Assembly (NCBI RefSeq): GCF_000426285.1
Contig: NZ_AUFB01000011.1
Span: forward strand, 62,001-126,000
Reading direction: 5' to 3'
Source: Rhizobium leucaenae USDA 9039
Lineage (GTDB): Bacteria > Pseudomonadota > Alphaproteobacteria > Rhizobiales > Rhizobiaceae
DNA: 64,000 nucleotides
The first letter of the stretch is position 1. Each line of letters opens with the position of its first letter. The position numbers and the translations under genes are program-made. Under the pieces are notes generated by a model. That model made no database searches, was not told where the DNA came from, and saw nothing but the letters and a program-made list of their open reading frames with translations. Below, in pieces: positions 1 through 9,827 of the stretch.

Positions 1-151
1 TTGTCATGTCCTTATCACGTTGCCGTCTTAGACCGTCTGCCGGAAGGCAATCGGGGCGCACCTTATTGTCGAAGTTCGACGCGGCTTTGGGCCGTGTCTG
101 AAGGTGAATGCCGTTCCAGCAAAAGGGCTTTTTCATCAGGAGGATATTGCC

Positions 152-1648
152 TTGAAAAACTTGCGTTCAATGACATTGCCGCTGCTCTCTGCAGCGCTCG
201 CCACTTTCGTTTTCTCCGCGCCGATCACTGCCTTTGGCGATAGTTCCGTTGCCGTCGGCGGCGTCACATTGGTCAACAAGGGCCGCGTCGCCGTCGGCCG
301 TATCCCCGCCAATCTGCGCGACAAGTTCGGCGAGACCTTCGGCTCCGGTTCGGGTATGTCCATTGATGCCAAGAGCTGGGCGCGCAATGCCGATGGTTCC
401 TACAAGGGTTCGCTGTGGCTGCTTCCGGATCGCGGCTACAATGCCGTCGGCACGACCGACTATCGCCCGCGCCTCAACACCATCGACATCCAGTTGACGC
501 CGGTTGCTCCGGGCGCGGCGCCGCCAGCCGGCAAGGAACAGTCTGGCGTTGTCGCCGAGCTCGCCGACACCACCCTGCTGACCGACAACAAGGGCGCCGA
601 CACGACCGGTCTCGACCCGGCCAACGGCACCCGTCAACCGGCTGACGGTATGCCGCTGCTGCCCCAAGCGCCAAACGGCAAGATTTCGCTCGACACCGAA
701 GCCGTCGCCCGGCTGCCCAACGGAACGATGTTCATCAGCGATGAATATGGCCCCTATATCTATCGCTTTGCCGCCGATGGCCGCATGATGTCCGCAACCC
801 CGCCGCCGGCTGCGCTGCTACCGATGCGCAATGGCGCCGTCAACTTCGCCTCCAACAATCCCGGTCCTGGCGAATCCGCTCCGGACCCGAAGGATCCGGC
901 CAGCGGTCGTCAGAACAACCAGGGCCTGGAAGGCATGTCGCTGACGCCGGACGGCAAGTTGCTCATCGCCGTGTTGCAGTCTGCGACCCGCCAGGATGGC
1001 GGCGATTCCAGCTCGACGCGCCAGAACACCCGCGCGCTGATCTATGATGCCGCCGATCCTGCACATCTGAAGCTGGTGCACGAATATGTCGTGCCGCTGC
1101 CGGTCTTCACCGACGCCAAGGGCAAGACGGTCGTCGCCGCCCAGAGCGAAATCGTGGCCCTCTCGCCGCAGACGTTCCTCATGCTGGCCCGCGACAGCAA
1201 TAACGGCTATGGCGTGAAGGGCGATAAGTCGCTCTATCGCAGCGTCAATGTCGTCGATGTCTCGGCTGCCACGGATATTGCGGGCAGCAAATTCGATGCC
1301 GACACGGCGGTCGCGCCCAAGGGTGTTCTCGAGCCGTCGGTAAAGCCGGCTGTGGTCAGCCAGTTCATCGATATCAACGACAGCGCCGATCTTGCCCGCT
1401 TCGGCCTCCATAATGGCGCGCCGAACGATCGCAACAATCTCTCCGAAAAGTGGGAGGCCATGTCGCTCCTGAGCGTCATGGATCCGAAACTGCCGGACGA
1501 CTACTTCCTGTTCGTCGCCAACGACAACGACTTCCTGACCCAGGACGGTTTCCAGGTCGGCGCGGCCTATAAAGGCGATGGCGGAGGCGATGTCGACACC
1601 ATGTTCCAAGTGTTCCAGGTGACGATCCCCGGTCTTTCGGTCAAGTAA
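152..1648 (+). CDS. Secreted esterase-like / phytase-like domain protein
   Basis: The 498-residue product begins with a classic signal peptide (basic start, hydrophobic core, cleavage near ITAFG), so it should be periplasmic or secreted. The body resembles the phytase-like beta-propeller family (PF13449), with repeated LPDRGYN, LEGMSLTPDG and WEAMSLL-type blades typical of bacterial esterase-like or phytase-like proteins. The start is the TTG at 152, because AGGAGG lies at 138-143 with an 8-base spacer; an upstream in-frame ATG at 104 has no such site and would bury the signal peptide. The substrate is unknown; phosphomonoesters or calcium phytate are possibilities suggested only by the family name. 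Confidence 0.78.
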   Translation: MKNLRSMTLPLLSAALATFVFSAPITAFGDSSVAVGGVTLVNKGRVAVGRIPANLRDKFGETFGSGSGMSIDAKSWARNADGSYKGSLWLLPDRGYNAVGTTDYRPRLNTIDIQLTPVAPGAAPPAGKEQSGVVAELADTTLLTDNKGADTTGLDPANGTRQPADGMPLLPQAPNGKISLDTEAVARLPNGTMFISDEYGPYIYRFAADGRMMSATPPPAALLPMRNGAVNFASNNPGPGESAPDPKDPASGRQNNQGLEGMSLTPDGKLLIAVLQSATRQDGGDSSSTRQNTRALIYDAADPAHLKLVHEYVVPLPVFTDAKGKTVVAAQSEIVALSPQTFLMLARDSNNGYGVKGDKSLYRSVNVVDVSAATDIAGSKFDADTAVAPKGVLEPSVKPAVVSQFIDINDSADLARFGLHNGAPNDRNNLSEKWEAMSLLSVMDPKLPDDYFLFVANDNDFLTQDGFQVGAAYKGDGGGDVDTMFQVFQVTIPGLSVK

Positions 1649-1660
1649 CGGCCTTTGATC

Positions 1661-1689
1661 TGGATGGACGCGGTTGCCGCGTCCATCCA
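1661..1689. terminator. Perfect hairpin between convergent genes
   Basis: A 13-bp perfect stem (TGGATGGACGCGG / CCGCGTCCATCCA) with a TTG loop fills the gap between the convergent phytase-like gene and recG. It has no clear T-run on either side, so it may be a bidirectional terminator or an mRNA 3'-end stabiliser. Confidence 0.6.
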
Positions 1690-1690
1690 C

Positions 1691-3796
1691 CTATCCCGCT
1701 CTCAGGAACCGGATCGCCTCGTCGCGGCGGAAGAGATAGAGTAGGGTACGCACCGCCATGCCACGCTCACCCGTCAGCTCCGGATCACGCTCGATCAGAT
1801 AGGCGACGTCCTTGCGGGCGATTTCCAGGAGATCGGCATGGGCTTCGAGGCTGGCGATGCGGAAGCCCGGCGTTCCGGACTGGCGCGTGCCAAGCAGTTC
1901 ACCCTCACCACGCAGCTTCAGATCCTCCTCGGCAATGCGGAAACCGTCCTCGGTGTCGCGCATGATCGACAGCCGTGCATGACCGGTTTCACCGAGCGGC
2001 CCTTTGTAGAGTAGGATGCAGGTGGACGCCTCGTCGCCACGTCCGACGCGCCCACGTAACTGGTGCAACTGCGCCAGACCGAAACGCTCGGCATGCTCGA
2101 TCACCATGATTGTCGCGTCCGGCACATCGACGCCGACCTCGACCACCGTGGTGGCGACCAGCAGGCGGATATCTCCATTCTTGAAAGCCATCATCACGGC
2201 ATCTTTTTCCGGCCCGCTCATGCGGCCGTGAATGAGCCCGATCCCAGGCCCGAGCGCCTTCGTCAAACTTGCGTGCCGCTCCTCGACCGACATTAAATCG
2301 GATTCTTCGGTTTCCTCGACAAGTGGGCATATCCAATACGCCTTTTTGCCTTCGGATAAGGCGCTCTTCAACCGTAAAACGATATCACCGGTCCGCTCGG
2401 TCGGAATGGTGATCGTCTGGATCGGCTTGCGGCCGGCAGGCTTCTCGGTGAGCTTGGAAACATCCATATCTCCGAAGGCGGCAAGCACCAGTGTGCGCGG
2501 GATCGGCGTGGCGGTCATGACCAGCATATGCGGCGAGATGCCTTTCGCCGTCAGCCGCAAGCGCTGGTGCACGCCGAAGCGGTGCTGCTCGTCGACGACG
2601 GCCAGCATGAGATTGGCATAGGCCACACTATCCTGAAACAGCGCGTGCGTGCCGATGACGATCTGCGCTTCGCCGGACGCGATGCGTTCCAGGATGGCGT
2701 CGCGCTCGCGGCCCTTGGTGCGGCCTGTCAGCACTTCGACGGTAAGATCGGCGCTGGCCGCAAATTTTGAAATCGTCGCGTGATGTTGCCGCGCCAGGAT
2801 TTCGGTCGGCGCCATCAGCACCGCTTGGCCGCCGCTTTCGATCACAGCGGCAATGGCCATCAGCGCCACAAGCGTCTTGCCCGCACCGACATCGCCCTGC
2901 AGCAGCCGGAGCATACGCTCCGTGCCGGCCATGTCCTTGAGAATATCGGCCACGGCTTCCTTCTGACTGTTCGTCATGGAGAAGGGCAGGGATTCCAATA
3001 TGTTCCGGCTGATTGTTCCCGTGGGACGCACGGGCTGGCCGGCAACCTTGCGCAGACGCTGACGTACGAGCGACAGCGACAACTGCCCGGCCAGGAATTC
3101 GTCGTAGGCAAGCCTGCGGCGGGCAGGCGCCTGCGGATCGATATCGGCAGCGTCGCGCGGCGCATGCAGCATGTGGAAGCTGTCTGAGATCGAGGGAAAG
3201 CCCTGCTTCTGCGTGAGCGCCGTATCGTCCCATTCCGGCAGGTCCGGCATGCGCGTTATCGCCGCTTCGATGGTCTTGCGCAGGAATTTCGGCGAGAGCC
3301 CGGCGGTCAGGGGATAGACCGGCTCCACCAACGGCAGGTTCTCCGCCTCGCTTTCGCGCATGATATAGTCCGGATGCACCATTGACGGCCGGCCGTTGAA
3401 CCAGTCGACCTTGCCGCTGACGGTCACCATCTCATCGATCGGCAGTTGCTTTTCCAGCCATTGCGCCTTGCCGCGGAAGAACACCAGACCGAGTTCGCCG
3501 GTTTCGTCATGCAGGAAGACGCGGTAGGGCACATTGCTGCGCGCATTGGGCGGCGGCTGGTGGCGGTCGACGCGGCCGGTGATGGTGACGATCGTGCCCT
3601 GTGGCGCCCGTGCAATGCCCGGCTGCTCGCGGCGGTCGATGATGGAATGCGGCGCATGGAAGAGCAGATCGATGACGCGGCAGTCGTCGATGCTTTCCCG
3701 ATCGAGCAGCTTCACCAGCAGTTCGGCAATCTTCGGCCCGACGCCGGGTAGCGAAGAGACGGAGGCAAACAGCGGATCGAGGATGGCGGGTCGCAT
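1691..3796 (-). CDS. recG: ATP-dependent DNA helicase RecG
   Basis: RecG reverses stalled replication forks and migrates branched DNA. The 701-residue product has the usual length. An N-terminal wedge/OB-fold region (about 60-150) is followed by a superfamily 2 helicase core with Walker A GDVGAGKT at about 301-308, DEQH at about 402-405, TATPIPRT, and QLRGRVGRG near the C-terminal end. The start is placed at the ATG opening MRPAILDPLF, where family homology begins; a 23-residue upstream extension in the same frame looks non-coding. It is transcribed divergently from sdhE-mfd, an arrangement common in Rhizobiales. Confidence 0.96.
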   Translation of the reverse strand: MRPAILDPLFASVSSLPGVGPKIAELLVKLLDRESIDDCRVIDLLFHAPHSIIDRREQPGIARAPQGTIVTITGRVDRHQPPPNARSNVPYRVFLHDETGELGLVFFRGKAQWLEKQLPIDEMVTVSGKVDWFNGRPSMVHPDYIMRESEAENLPLVEPVYPLTAGLSPKFLRKTIEAAITRMPDLPEWDDTALTQKQGFPSISDSFHMLHAPRDAADIDPQAPARRRLAYDEFLAGQLSLSLVRQRLRKVAGQPVRPTGTISRNILESLPFSMTNSQKEAVADILKDMAGTERMLRLLQGDVGAGKTLVALMAIAAVIESGGQAVLMAPTEILARQHHATISKFAASADLTVEVLTGRTKGRERDAILERIASGEAQIVIGTHALFQDSVAYANLMLAVVDEQHRFGVHQRLRLTAKGISPHMLVMTATPIPRTLVLAAFGDMDVSKLTEKPAGRKPIQTITIPTERTGDIVLRLKSALSEGKKAYWICPLVEETEESDLMSVEERHASLTKALGPGIGLIHGRMSGPEKDAVMMAFKNGDIRLLVATTVVEVGVDVPDATIMVIEHAERFGLAQLHQLRGRVGRGDEASTCILLYKGPLGETGHARLSIMRDTEDGFRIAEEDLKLRGEGELLGTRQSGTPGFRIASLEAHADLLEIARKDVAYLIERDPELTGERGMAVRTLLYLFRRDEAIRFLRAG

Positions 3797-3968
3797 GGCC
3801 GGCAAAATGCGACGGGGAGGGTGGCTTGGCAAGACCTGAGGGTCATGCGGGTTGCTAGGAGGCACATACTCCCCGGAAAATTACACGTCAGGTGCTTTTT
3901 TCCGAAAAACCGGTTCCCACCTTTCAAGGCTGGTTTTATAGAGACCCATCAACATAAAGGTGTTTTTG

Positions 3969-4283
3969 ATGACTGGGCTGACTCTCAGCAGTGCCGATCT
4001 CGATCCCCGCCGCCGGCGCATTCTGTTTCGCTGTTGGCACCGCGGTATCCGCGAGATGGATCTTGTTTTCGGCCAGTTCGCCGACAACGAATTGCCGGGG
4101 CTTGCCGAGGCCGAACTCGATGAACTCGAGCGCATCATGGCCGAGGAAGACAACGATCTCGTCAAATGGATACTCGGAACGCAGCCGGTGCCGGAGCATC
4201 TGCGGACGCCGCTATTCATGCGCCTTGCCGCCTATCAGCCCGATTTCGAGCAGGTCGCCGAAAAGCTTGGGATAACCAGATGA
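3969..4283 (+). CDS. sdhE: SdhE/CptB-family FAD assembly factor
   Basis: This 104-residue protein belongs to the SdhE (Sdh5, DUF339) family, which helps attach FAD covalently to the succinate dehydrogenase flavoprotein. The family signature is clear: RRRILFRCWHRGIREMD near residues 15-32, followed by an acidic helical region containing DNDLVKWI. The ATG at 3969 has AAAGG at 3956-3960; a GTG nine bases upstream is too close to that site. The stop overlaps the mfd start in an ATGA quartet at 4280-4283, so the two are probably translationally coupled. Confidence 0.92.
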   Translation: MTGLTLSSADLDPRRRRILFRCWHRGIREMDLVFGQFADNELPGLAEAELDELERIMAEEDNDLVKWILGTQPVPEHLRTPLFMRLAAYQPDFEQVAEKLGITR

Positions 4284-7200
4284 TCCCTGGTTTCGACGCG
4301 AAGAAACTGATCGCGGCAAGCGAGCCGCTGACGATCGGCCATGTTCCCGCCGGCCTGGAGCCTTTTCTGCTGGCCGAGCTGGCGAAGACAGGCCAACCGG
4401 TTGCCTATGTCATGTCCGATGGCCAGCACATGGCCGATGTGGAACAGATGCTCGGTTTCATCGCACCCGATATCCCGGTTTTAACGCTGCCCGCCTGGGA
4501 CTGCCTTCCCTACGACCGCGTTTCCCCGAGTTCCGATACGTCGGCGCGCCGTCTGGCTGCGCTCTCCGGCCTGATCGCCCATCATCACAAGCCGCATGCT
4601 GCGATCGTCCTGGTGACGGTCAATGCCATGCTGCAGAAGGTGGCGCCGCAGGATGTGATCGAGAGCTTGGCCTTCTCTGCCCGGCCGGGCAATCAGGTGC
4701 GCATGGATGATATCGCCAGCCGTCTGGAGCGCAACGGCTTCGATCGCGTCGCGACTGTGCGCGAAGTCGGCGAATATGCCGTTCGCGGCGGCATTCTCGA
4801 TGTTTTCGTGCCGGGTACGGAAGAGCCGGTGCGCCTCGATTTCTTCGGGGACACGCTGGAAAGCATCCGCAGCTTCGATCCCGCCAGCCAGCGCACCACC
4901 GGCCAGATCCGCTCCCTCGATCTCAACCCGATGAGCGAAGTCACGCTGACGCCGGATACGATCAGCCGTTTCCGCAAGAACTATCTTTCCGCTTTCGGCG
5001 CGGCGACGCGCGACGATGCGCTCTATGTGGCGGTCTCGGAAGGCCGTCGCTATGCCGGCATGGAACACTGGCTGCCGCTCTTCTACGAAAAGCTGGAGAC
5101 GGTTTTCGACTATCTCCGCGGCTTCCGGCTGGTCACCGATCACACCGTGCGCGAAGCGGCCGAAGAGCGTTCCAAGCTCGTCTTCGACTATTACGATGCG
5201 CGTCTGAATTCCGGTCAGGCGGCCAAGGGGCCGATGGCGCAGGGCACGCCCTACAAGCCGGTCACGCCCGGCCAGCTCTACCTTGACGGCGGCACGTTCA
5301 CCAAGGCGCTCGATGCCTTCAACGCCATGCGCATCTCGCCCTTCAATGAACACGAGGGCGAGGCCCGCCGCGTCGTCAGCGTCGACGCCCGCCAGGGGCC
5401 GCGCTGGGCGCGATCCGCCACCGATAGCGCCGACAGCGAGCGTGTCAACGTCTTCGATGCTGTGGTCAAGCATATCGCCGATCGCCGCGCCACAGGCGGC
5501 AAGGTCTTGATATCGGCCTGGACGGAAGGGTCGCTCGATCGCCTGCTGCAGGTGCTTGCCGAACACGGGCTAGCGCGCGTCAAGACGATCGAAGCTTTCA
5601 AGGACATTCGATCGCTGGAGAAGGGCGAGGCGGCAGCGGCCGTGCTGAGCCTGGAAGCGGGCTTCGAGGCTGGCGATCTCGTCGTCATCGGCGAGCAGGA
5701 TATTCTCGGCGACCGCATGGTGCGCCGCTCCAAGCGCCGCAAACGCGCCGCCGATTTTATCTCCGAGGTCGCTGGCCTCGACGAGGGTTCCATCGTCGTC
5801 CATGCCGAACACGGTATCGGCCGTTTCATCGGTTTGCGCACCATCGAGGCGGCCGGCGCGCCGCATGCCTGCCTGGAACTGCAGTATGCCGACGATGCCA
5901 AACTGTTCCTGCCAGTCGAAAATATCGATCTCCTCTCGCGCTATGGCGGCGAGGGCACCGAGGCGCAGCTCGACAAGCTCGGCGGCGGCGCCTGGCAGAT
6001 GCGCAAGGCAAAGCTCAAGAAGCGCCTGCTGGATATGGCTGGCGCGCTGATCCGTGTCGCGGCCGAACGCCTGACGCGGCATGCGCCGGTGCTGACCTCG
6101 CCGGAAGGGCTTTATGACGAGTTCGCTGCCCGCTTCCCCTACGACGAGACCGAAGATCAGATGAACGCCATCGACGCTGTGCGCGATGATCTTGGCGCCG
6201 GTCGGCCGATGGATCGCCTCGTCTGCGGCGACGTCGGTTTCGGCAAGACGGAAGTGGCGCTGCGCGCCGCCTTCGTGGCCGCCATGAATGGCGTACAGGT
6301 CGCCGTCGTCGTGCCGACGACGCTGCTTGCCCGCCAGCATTTCAAGACCTTCTCGGAGCGTTTCCGTGGCTTGCCGATTCGTGTGCAGCAGGCCTCGCGC
6401 CTTGTCGGCGCCAAGGATCTGGCGCTCACCAAGAAGGAAGTGGCCGATGGCAAGACCGATATCGTCGTCGGCACGCATGCGCTGCTTGGCGCCGGCATCC
6501 AGTTCGCCAATCTCGGCCTGCTGGTAATCGATGAGGAGCAGCACTTCGGCGTCAAACACAAGGAGCGGCTGAAGGAGCTGAAGAGCGACGTGCATGTGCT
6601 GACGCTGTCGGCAACGCCGATCCCGCGCACGCTGCAGCTCGCCATGACCGGCGTGCGCGAACTCTCGCTCATCACCACGCCGCCGGTCGACCGCATGGCG
6701 GTGCGCACCTTCATCTCGCCCTTCGATTCGCTCGTCATCCGCGAAACACTGATGCGCGAGCATTATCGCGGCGGCCAAAGCTTCTATGTCTGCCCGCGCT
6801 TAGCCGATCTCGCCGATATCCACGCCTTCCTGCAGTCCGATGTGCCGGAGTTGAAAGTGGCTGTTGCCCATGGCCAGATGCCGGCCGGTGAGCTCGAAGA
6901 CATCATGAACGCCTTCTATGAAGGCCGCTACGACGTGCTGCTATCGACGACCATCGTCGAATCCGGACTCGACGTGCCGACTGCCAATACGCTGATCGTC
7001 CACCGCGCCGACATGTTCGGCCTGGCGCAGCTCTATCAGTTGCGCGGCCGCGTCGGCCGGTCGAAAGTGCGCGCCTTCGCCCTGTTCACCCTGCCGGTCA
7101 ACAAGGTGCTGACGACGACGGCGGAGCGCCGCCTGAAGGTGCTACAGTCGCTCGACACGCTCGGCGCTGGCTTCCAGCTCGCAAGCCACGATCTCGATAT

Positions 7201-7780
7201 CCGCGGCGCTGGCAATCTGCTCGGCGAGGAACAGTCCGGTCACATCAAGGAAGTGGGCTTCGAGCTTTACCAGCAGATGCTCGAAGAGGCTGTCGCCGAG
7301 GTCAAGGGCATCGATGAGATCCAGGATACCGGCTGGTCGCCGCAGATTTCCGTCGGCACGCCGGTCATGATCCCGGACGACTACGTGCCGGATCTGCATC
7401 TGCGCATGGCGCTTTACCGCCGTCTCGGCGAGATCACCGAGATCAAGGAGATCGACAGTTTCGGTGCCGAAATGATCGATCGATTCGGCCCGATGCCGCT
7501 GGAGGTGCAGCATCTCCTGAAGATCGTCTACATCAAGTCGCTTTGCCGGATCGCCAATGTCGAAAAGCTGGACGCCGGCCCGAAGGGCGTTGTCGTACAA
7601 TTCCGCAACAAGGAATTCCCGAACCCGGCCAACCTCGTCGGCTATATCGCCAAGCAAGGCACGATGGCGAAGATCCGCCCGGACCAGAGCGTGTTCCTGA
7701 CCCGCGACCTGCCGACGCCGGAAAAGCGGTTGCAGGGCGCGGCGGTGGTAATGACGCAGTTGGCGGAATTGGCGAAGTAA
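4280..7780 (+). CDS. mfd: Transcription-repair coupling factor Mfd
   Basis: Mfd removes RNA polymerase stalled at lesions and recruits UvrA. The 1166-residue product has the full domain set: UvrB-homology modules in the first third, an RNA-polymerase-interacting (CarD-like) domain around HAEHGIGRF, then a RecG-like translocase with Walker A GDVGFGKT at about 650, DEEQ at about 751, SATPIPRT, QLRGRVGRS, and a C-terminal regulatory domain. The start is the ATG that overlaps the sdhE stop; a longer in-frame reading would run inside sdhE in another frame. uvrA, its repair partner, lies 12 kb away in the window. Confidence 0.97.
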   Translation: MIPGFDAKKLIAASEPLTIGHVPAGLEPFLLAELAKTGQPVAYVMSDGQHMADVEQMLGFIAPDIPVLTLPAWDCLPYDRVSPSSDTSARRLAALSGLIAHHHKPHAAIVLVTVNAMLQKVAPQDVIESLAFSARPGNQVRMDDIASRLERNGFDRVATVREVGEYAVRGGILDVFVPGTEEPVRLDFFGDTLESIRSFDPASQRTTGQIRSLDLNPMSEVTLTPDTISRFRKNYLSAFGAATRDDALYVAVSEGRRYAGMEHWLPLFYEKLETVFDYLRGFRLVTDHTVREAAEERSKLVFDYYDARLNSGQAAKGPMAQGTPYKPVTPGQLYLDGGTFTKALDAFNAMRISPFNEHEGEARRVVSVDARQGPRWARSATDSADSERVNVFDAVVKHIADRRATGGKVLISAWTEGSLDRLLQVLAEHGLARVKTIEAFKDIRSLEKGEAAAAVLSLEAGFEAGDLVVIGEQDILGDRMVRRSKRRKRAADFISEVAGLDEGSIVVHAEHGIGRFIGLRTIEAAGAPHACLELQYADDAKLFLPVENIDLLSRYGGEGTEAQLDKLGGGAWQMRKAKLKKRLLDMAGALIRVAAERLTRHAPVLTSPEGLYDEFAARFPYDETEDQMNAIDAVRDDLGAGRPMDRLVCGDVGFGKTEVALRAAFVAAMNGVQVAVVVPTTLLARQHFKTFSERFRGLPIRVQQASRLVGAKDLALTKKEVADGKTDIVVGTHALLGAGIQFANLGLLVIDEEQHFGVKHKERLKELKSDVHVLTLSATPIPRTLQLAMTGVRELSLITTPPVDRMAVRTFISPFDSLVIRETLMREHYRGGQSFYVCPRLADLADIHAFLQSDVPELKVAVAHGQMPAGELEDIMNAFYEGRYDVLLSTTIVESGLDVPTANTLIVHRADMFGLAQLYQLRGRVGRSKVRAFALFTLPVNKVLTTTAERRLKVLQSLDTLGAGFQLASHDLDIRGAGNLLGEEQSGHIKEVGFELYQQMLEEAVAEVKGIDEIQDTGWSPQISVGTPVMIPDDYVPDLHLRMALYRRLGEITEIKEIDSFGAEMIDRFGPMPLEVQHLLKIVYIKSLCRIANVEKLDAGPKGVVVQFRNKEFPNPANLVGYIAKQGTMAKIRPDQSVFLTRDLPTPEKRLQGAAVVMTQLAELAK

Positions 7781-7897
7781 GGAGACAGTCAGTCAACAGG
7801 CCGGTGGGTGGTACTGGCGATCGAGTTCCGGCCGAGGCAGGTGATTGCACCGGAAATTGGATTGCCGCCTGGACGATTTCGATCGCAATGGGCCTTG

Positions 7898-8650
7898 CTA
7901 AGCAGCGGCCGAGATCGGGAATTGGTCCCAAGTCCGTCCGTCGAGGACGCGCCCCGCCCGCTTCTTATTTACGCCGCCCCATTGCTTAAAATGGAATGCA
8001 ACGCTCGCCGCTACACACTGGTCCCGTATAGAACGCACCCAGGCAGGCTCCATCGGACGTGCTCCTGGGCCGCTTTCACCACCTGCAATAGCCCAATCAA
8101 TGTCGGACAGATTGAGAACTCCGACGTCTGCAATAAGAGGCTCGAGGCTCAGGAATTTCACGGCCGCAGGGGTGGCACGCAAGTCATCGATGCGATGCTT
8201 GTAGTCGGCGTTCTCGACGCTTACGCCCATCCAGACATTGGCGGACCAGTCAAGACGATCTGCTATCGCGCGTAATCTGTCTGACCGCTTGGTCAGAACC
8301 TGGAATGTGTGCTGCGGGCAGTCTTTCATGACGGCGAAAACCCTGCCGACGAAATCGACTGGCACGTCTTCATGAAACAGGTCCGACATCGAGTTTACAA
8401 AGATCATGCGCCCCGTTTTCCAAGAATACGGAATAGCAAGGGCATTGTCGTCGAGGCGGATTTTCCCATTCCACTTTGGACGACCACCACTTCGTCTTGT
8501 GAGGCCCCGATATTTATCTTGGCCCATCAGAGCCAGACGTTCTGCCATACGCATGGCATAGCAGTGGGTGCAGCCGGGAGATACGATGCTGCAGCCGGCT
8601 ACCGGATTCCAAGTTGCTTCAGTCCACTCGATTCTCGAATTGGTTGCCAT
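7898..8650 (-). CDS. Three-Cys-motif phage Gp37/Gp68-family protein (DUF5131)
   Basis: This 250-residue protein matches the phage Gp37/Gp68 family (PF07505/DUF5131) by its start, IEWTEATWNPVAGCSIVSPG, continuing CTHCYA. Three cysteines, C20, C27 and C30 (C-x6-C-x2-C), give the three-Cys name and resemble a radical-SAM iron-sulfur motif, although the canonical spacing is C-x3-C-x2-C. Other family blocks include FVNSMSDLFHEDVP, FQVLTKRSDR, WMGVSVEN, FLSLEPLI and WAIAGGESGPGARP. Its start overlaps the TcmP stop (TAATG), so the two are one operon. The biochemical role is unknown; a SAM-dependent radical reaction is an inference from the cysteines. It separates mfd from dsbA and looks acquired. 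Confidence 0.88.
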   Translation of the reverse strand: MATNSRIEWTEATWNPVAGCSIVSPGCTHCYAMRMAERLALMGQDKYRGLTRRSGGRPKWNGKIRLDDNALAIPYSWKTGRMIFVNSMSDLFHEDVPVDFVGRVFAVMKDCPQHTFQVLTKRSDRLRAIADRLDWSANVWMGVSVENADYKHRIDDLRATPAAVKFLSLEPLIADVGVLNLSDIDWAIAGGESGPGARPMEPAWVRSIRDQCVAASVAFHFKQWGGVNKKRAGRVLDGRTWDQFPISAAA

Positions 8651-9768
8651 TATGTCGCTGCTTTCGGGAAGGTTACCATCAAGCGGTCGGCGAAAGACCC
8701 GCGTTTGCGGGGTTTGCCCTGCGGATCTATAACCGTTACTGCGCCTGCGTCGTCCATCTTTGCGAGAACGTTCTTGTAATGCTTGCTTAGGTATGGCCGC
8801 CCCACACTGTGCTGTTCGTAGATCGCTCGCATCGAGGCAGTTTTTCCGACATATTCCCGCTTCAGCATTCCTTCAAGATCGTCAAGCGGACGCGCCAGTT
8901 CGAATAGGAGCGGCATCGATATATCTGCGGGTGAATATGCGAAAGAGGCGACTCCCTGATCGGTGGTCGAACTTGCGGACGCCATGATCTCTTTCATAAC
9001 CTCGTAGCCTTTAAAACTCTTGGAAACGAAAACTAGATGATGCGTAAGACGTCCCTTATCGTTACGAAAACGGAACGGTAGAACAAACTTGCCACCCATC
9101 TCAATGAGGGCGTGTGACAGTTCCTCGAGGATCATTTGCTCGCGAAGGGCAGGTTTGGCACATTCGACTCGCGCTTTGAGTTCAGCCGCCCGCGTGTCCC
9201 CAAAAAGCGCTGCCATATGTTCTTGGACCAAAGGATTCGAGATACCCAGGCTGATGCGGTTGTAGTTGAAGAAAAAGACGCAGTCGCATCCCCAATCTTT
9301 AATGACACCGTTCACGAGCCGGAGGGACAAACCTTTGTATCCGAATGGATCCAAGAAGGTGAACGAAGGTATGATTTTCGTCTTCGCGAAATATTCTTCG
9401 GCGTCTTTGTCCACTGGATTACAATTTACCGTCGGCGGATTCTTCAGTCGTTCGATTCCTGGTAAGGCGTTGATCTCTGACTGCAGGCTCTGTGTGTTAT
9501 TTTGGTCCATGTCGTTAAAGAGTGCCACCAATGCGGCACTGATTTTCGGGCTCTCGATCGCCTTCTGAAGCACGAGCAGTGGTGTCGAAGCCGCTCCGTC
9601 TTTGTAGCGTCCAGGTCCCGCGTATAAGTCGATATAGGCGATCTTTCCTCCCCCAAATTGCTGAGTAGCGGGGAGAACAATGTTTGCCCAAGCTGAGAAA
9701 TATTTCTGAACGATTTCGGCCTTTACTGCAGATTGATCTCCGCGCTCTTCAAAGAATTTTATCGTCAC
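8650..9768 (-). CDS. tcmP: Three-Cys-motif partner protein TcmP
   Basis: TcmP (TIGR04474) is the regular neighbour of three-Cys Gp37/Gp68 proteins; its function is not established. The reading here is 372 residues. The N-terminal pattern FFEE-x3-QS-x-VKAEIVQKYF-x3-W fits the family. DLYAGPG (47-53) resembles SAM-methyltransferase motif I and LDPFG (139-143) resembles motif IV, so a Rossmann methyltransferase-like fold is likely. The C-terminal ~100 residues look like a winged helix. The start is chosen as GTG 9768, which follows GGTGA; the predicted promoter puts transcription onset near 9820, making an upstream ATG at 9822 unlikely. GTG 9777 is the alternative. Codon use and base composition look lower in G+C than in flanking genes. 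Confidence 0.85.
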   Translation of the reverse strand: MTIKFFEERGDQSAVKAEIVQKYFSAWANIVLPATQQFGGGKIAYIDLYAGPGRYKDGAASTPLLVLQKAIESPKISAALVALFNDMDQNNTQSLQSEINALPGIERLKNPPTVNCNPVDKDAEEYFAKTKIIPSFTFLDPFGYKGLSLRLVNGVIKDWGCDCVFFFNYNRISLGISNPLVQEHMAALFGDTRAAELKARVECAKPALREQMILEELSHALIEMGGKFVLPFRFRNDKGRLTHHLVFVSKSFKGYEVMKEIMASASSTTDQGVASFAYSPADISMPLLFELARPLDDLEGMLKREYVGKTASMRAIYEQHSVGRPYLSKHYKNVLAKMDDAGAVTVIDPQGKPRKRGSFADRLMVTFPKAAT

Positions 9769-9827
9769 AGCTGTCACCGCGCATGGTTGAAACAACGAGC
9801 GATGGTAGTGAATATGAGGCATGCCGC

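Noticed and set aside
1..151. 80-residue reading at the left edge
   Set aside because: It overlaps the phytase-like gene in another frame and has no supporting features.
7781..7897. Possible coding remnant between mfd and the DUF5131 gene
   Set aside because: Readable plus-strand codons exist, but there is no start, no recognised motif and no family match.
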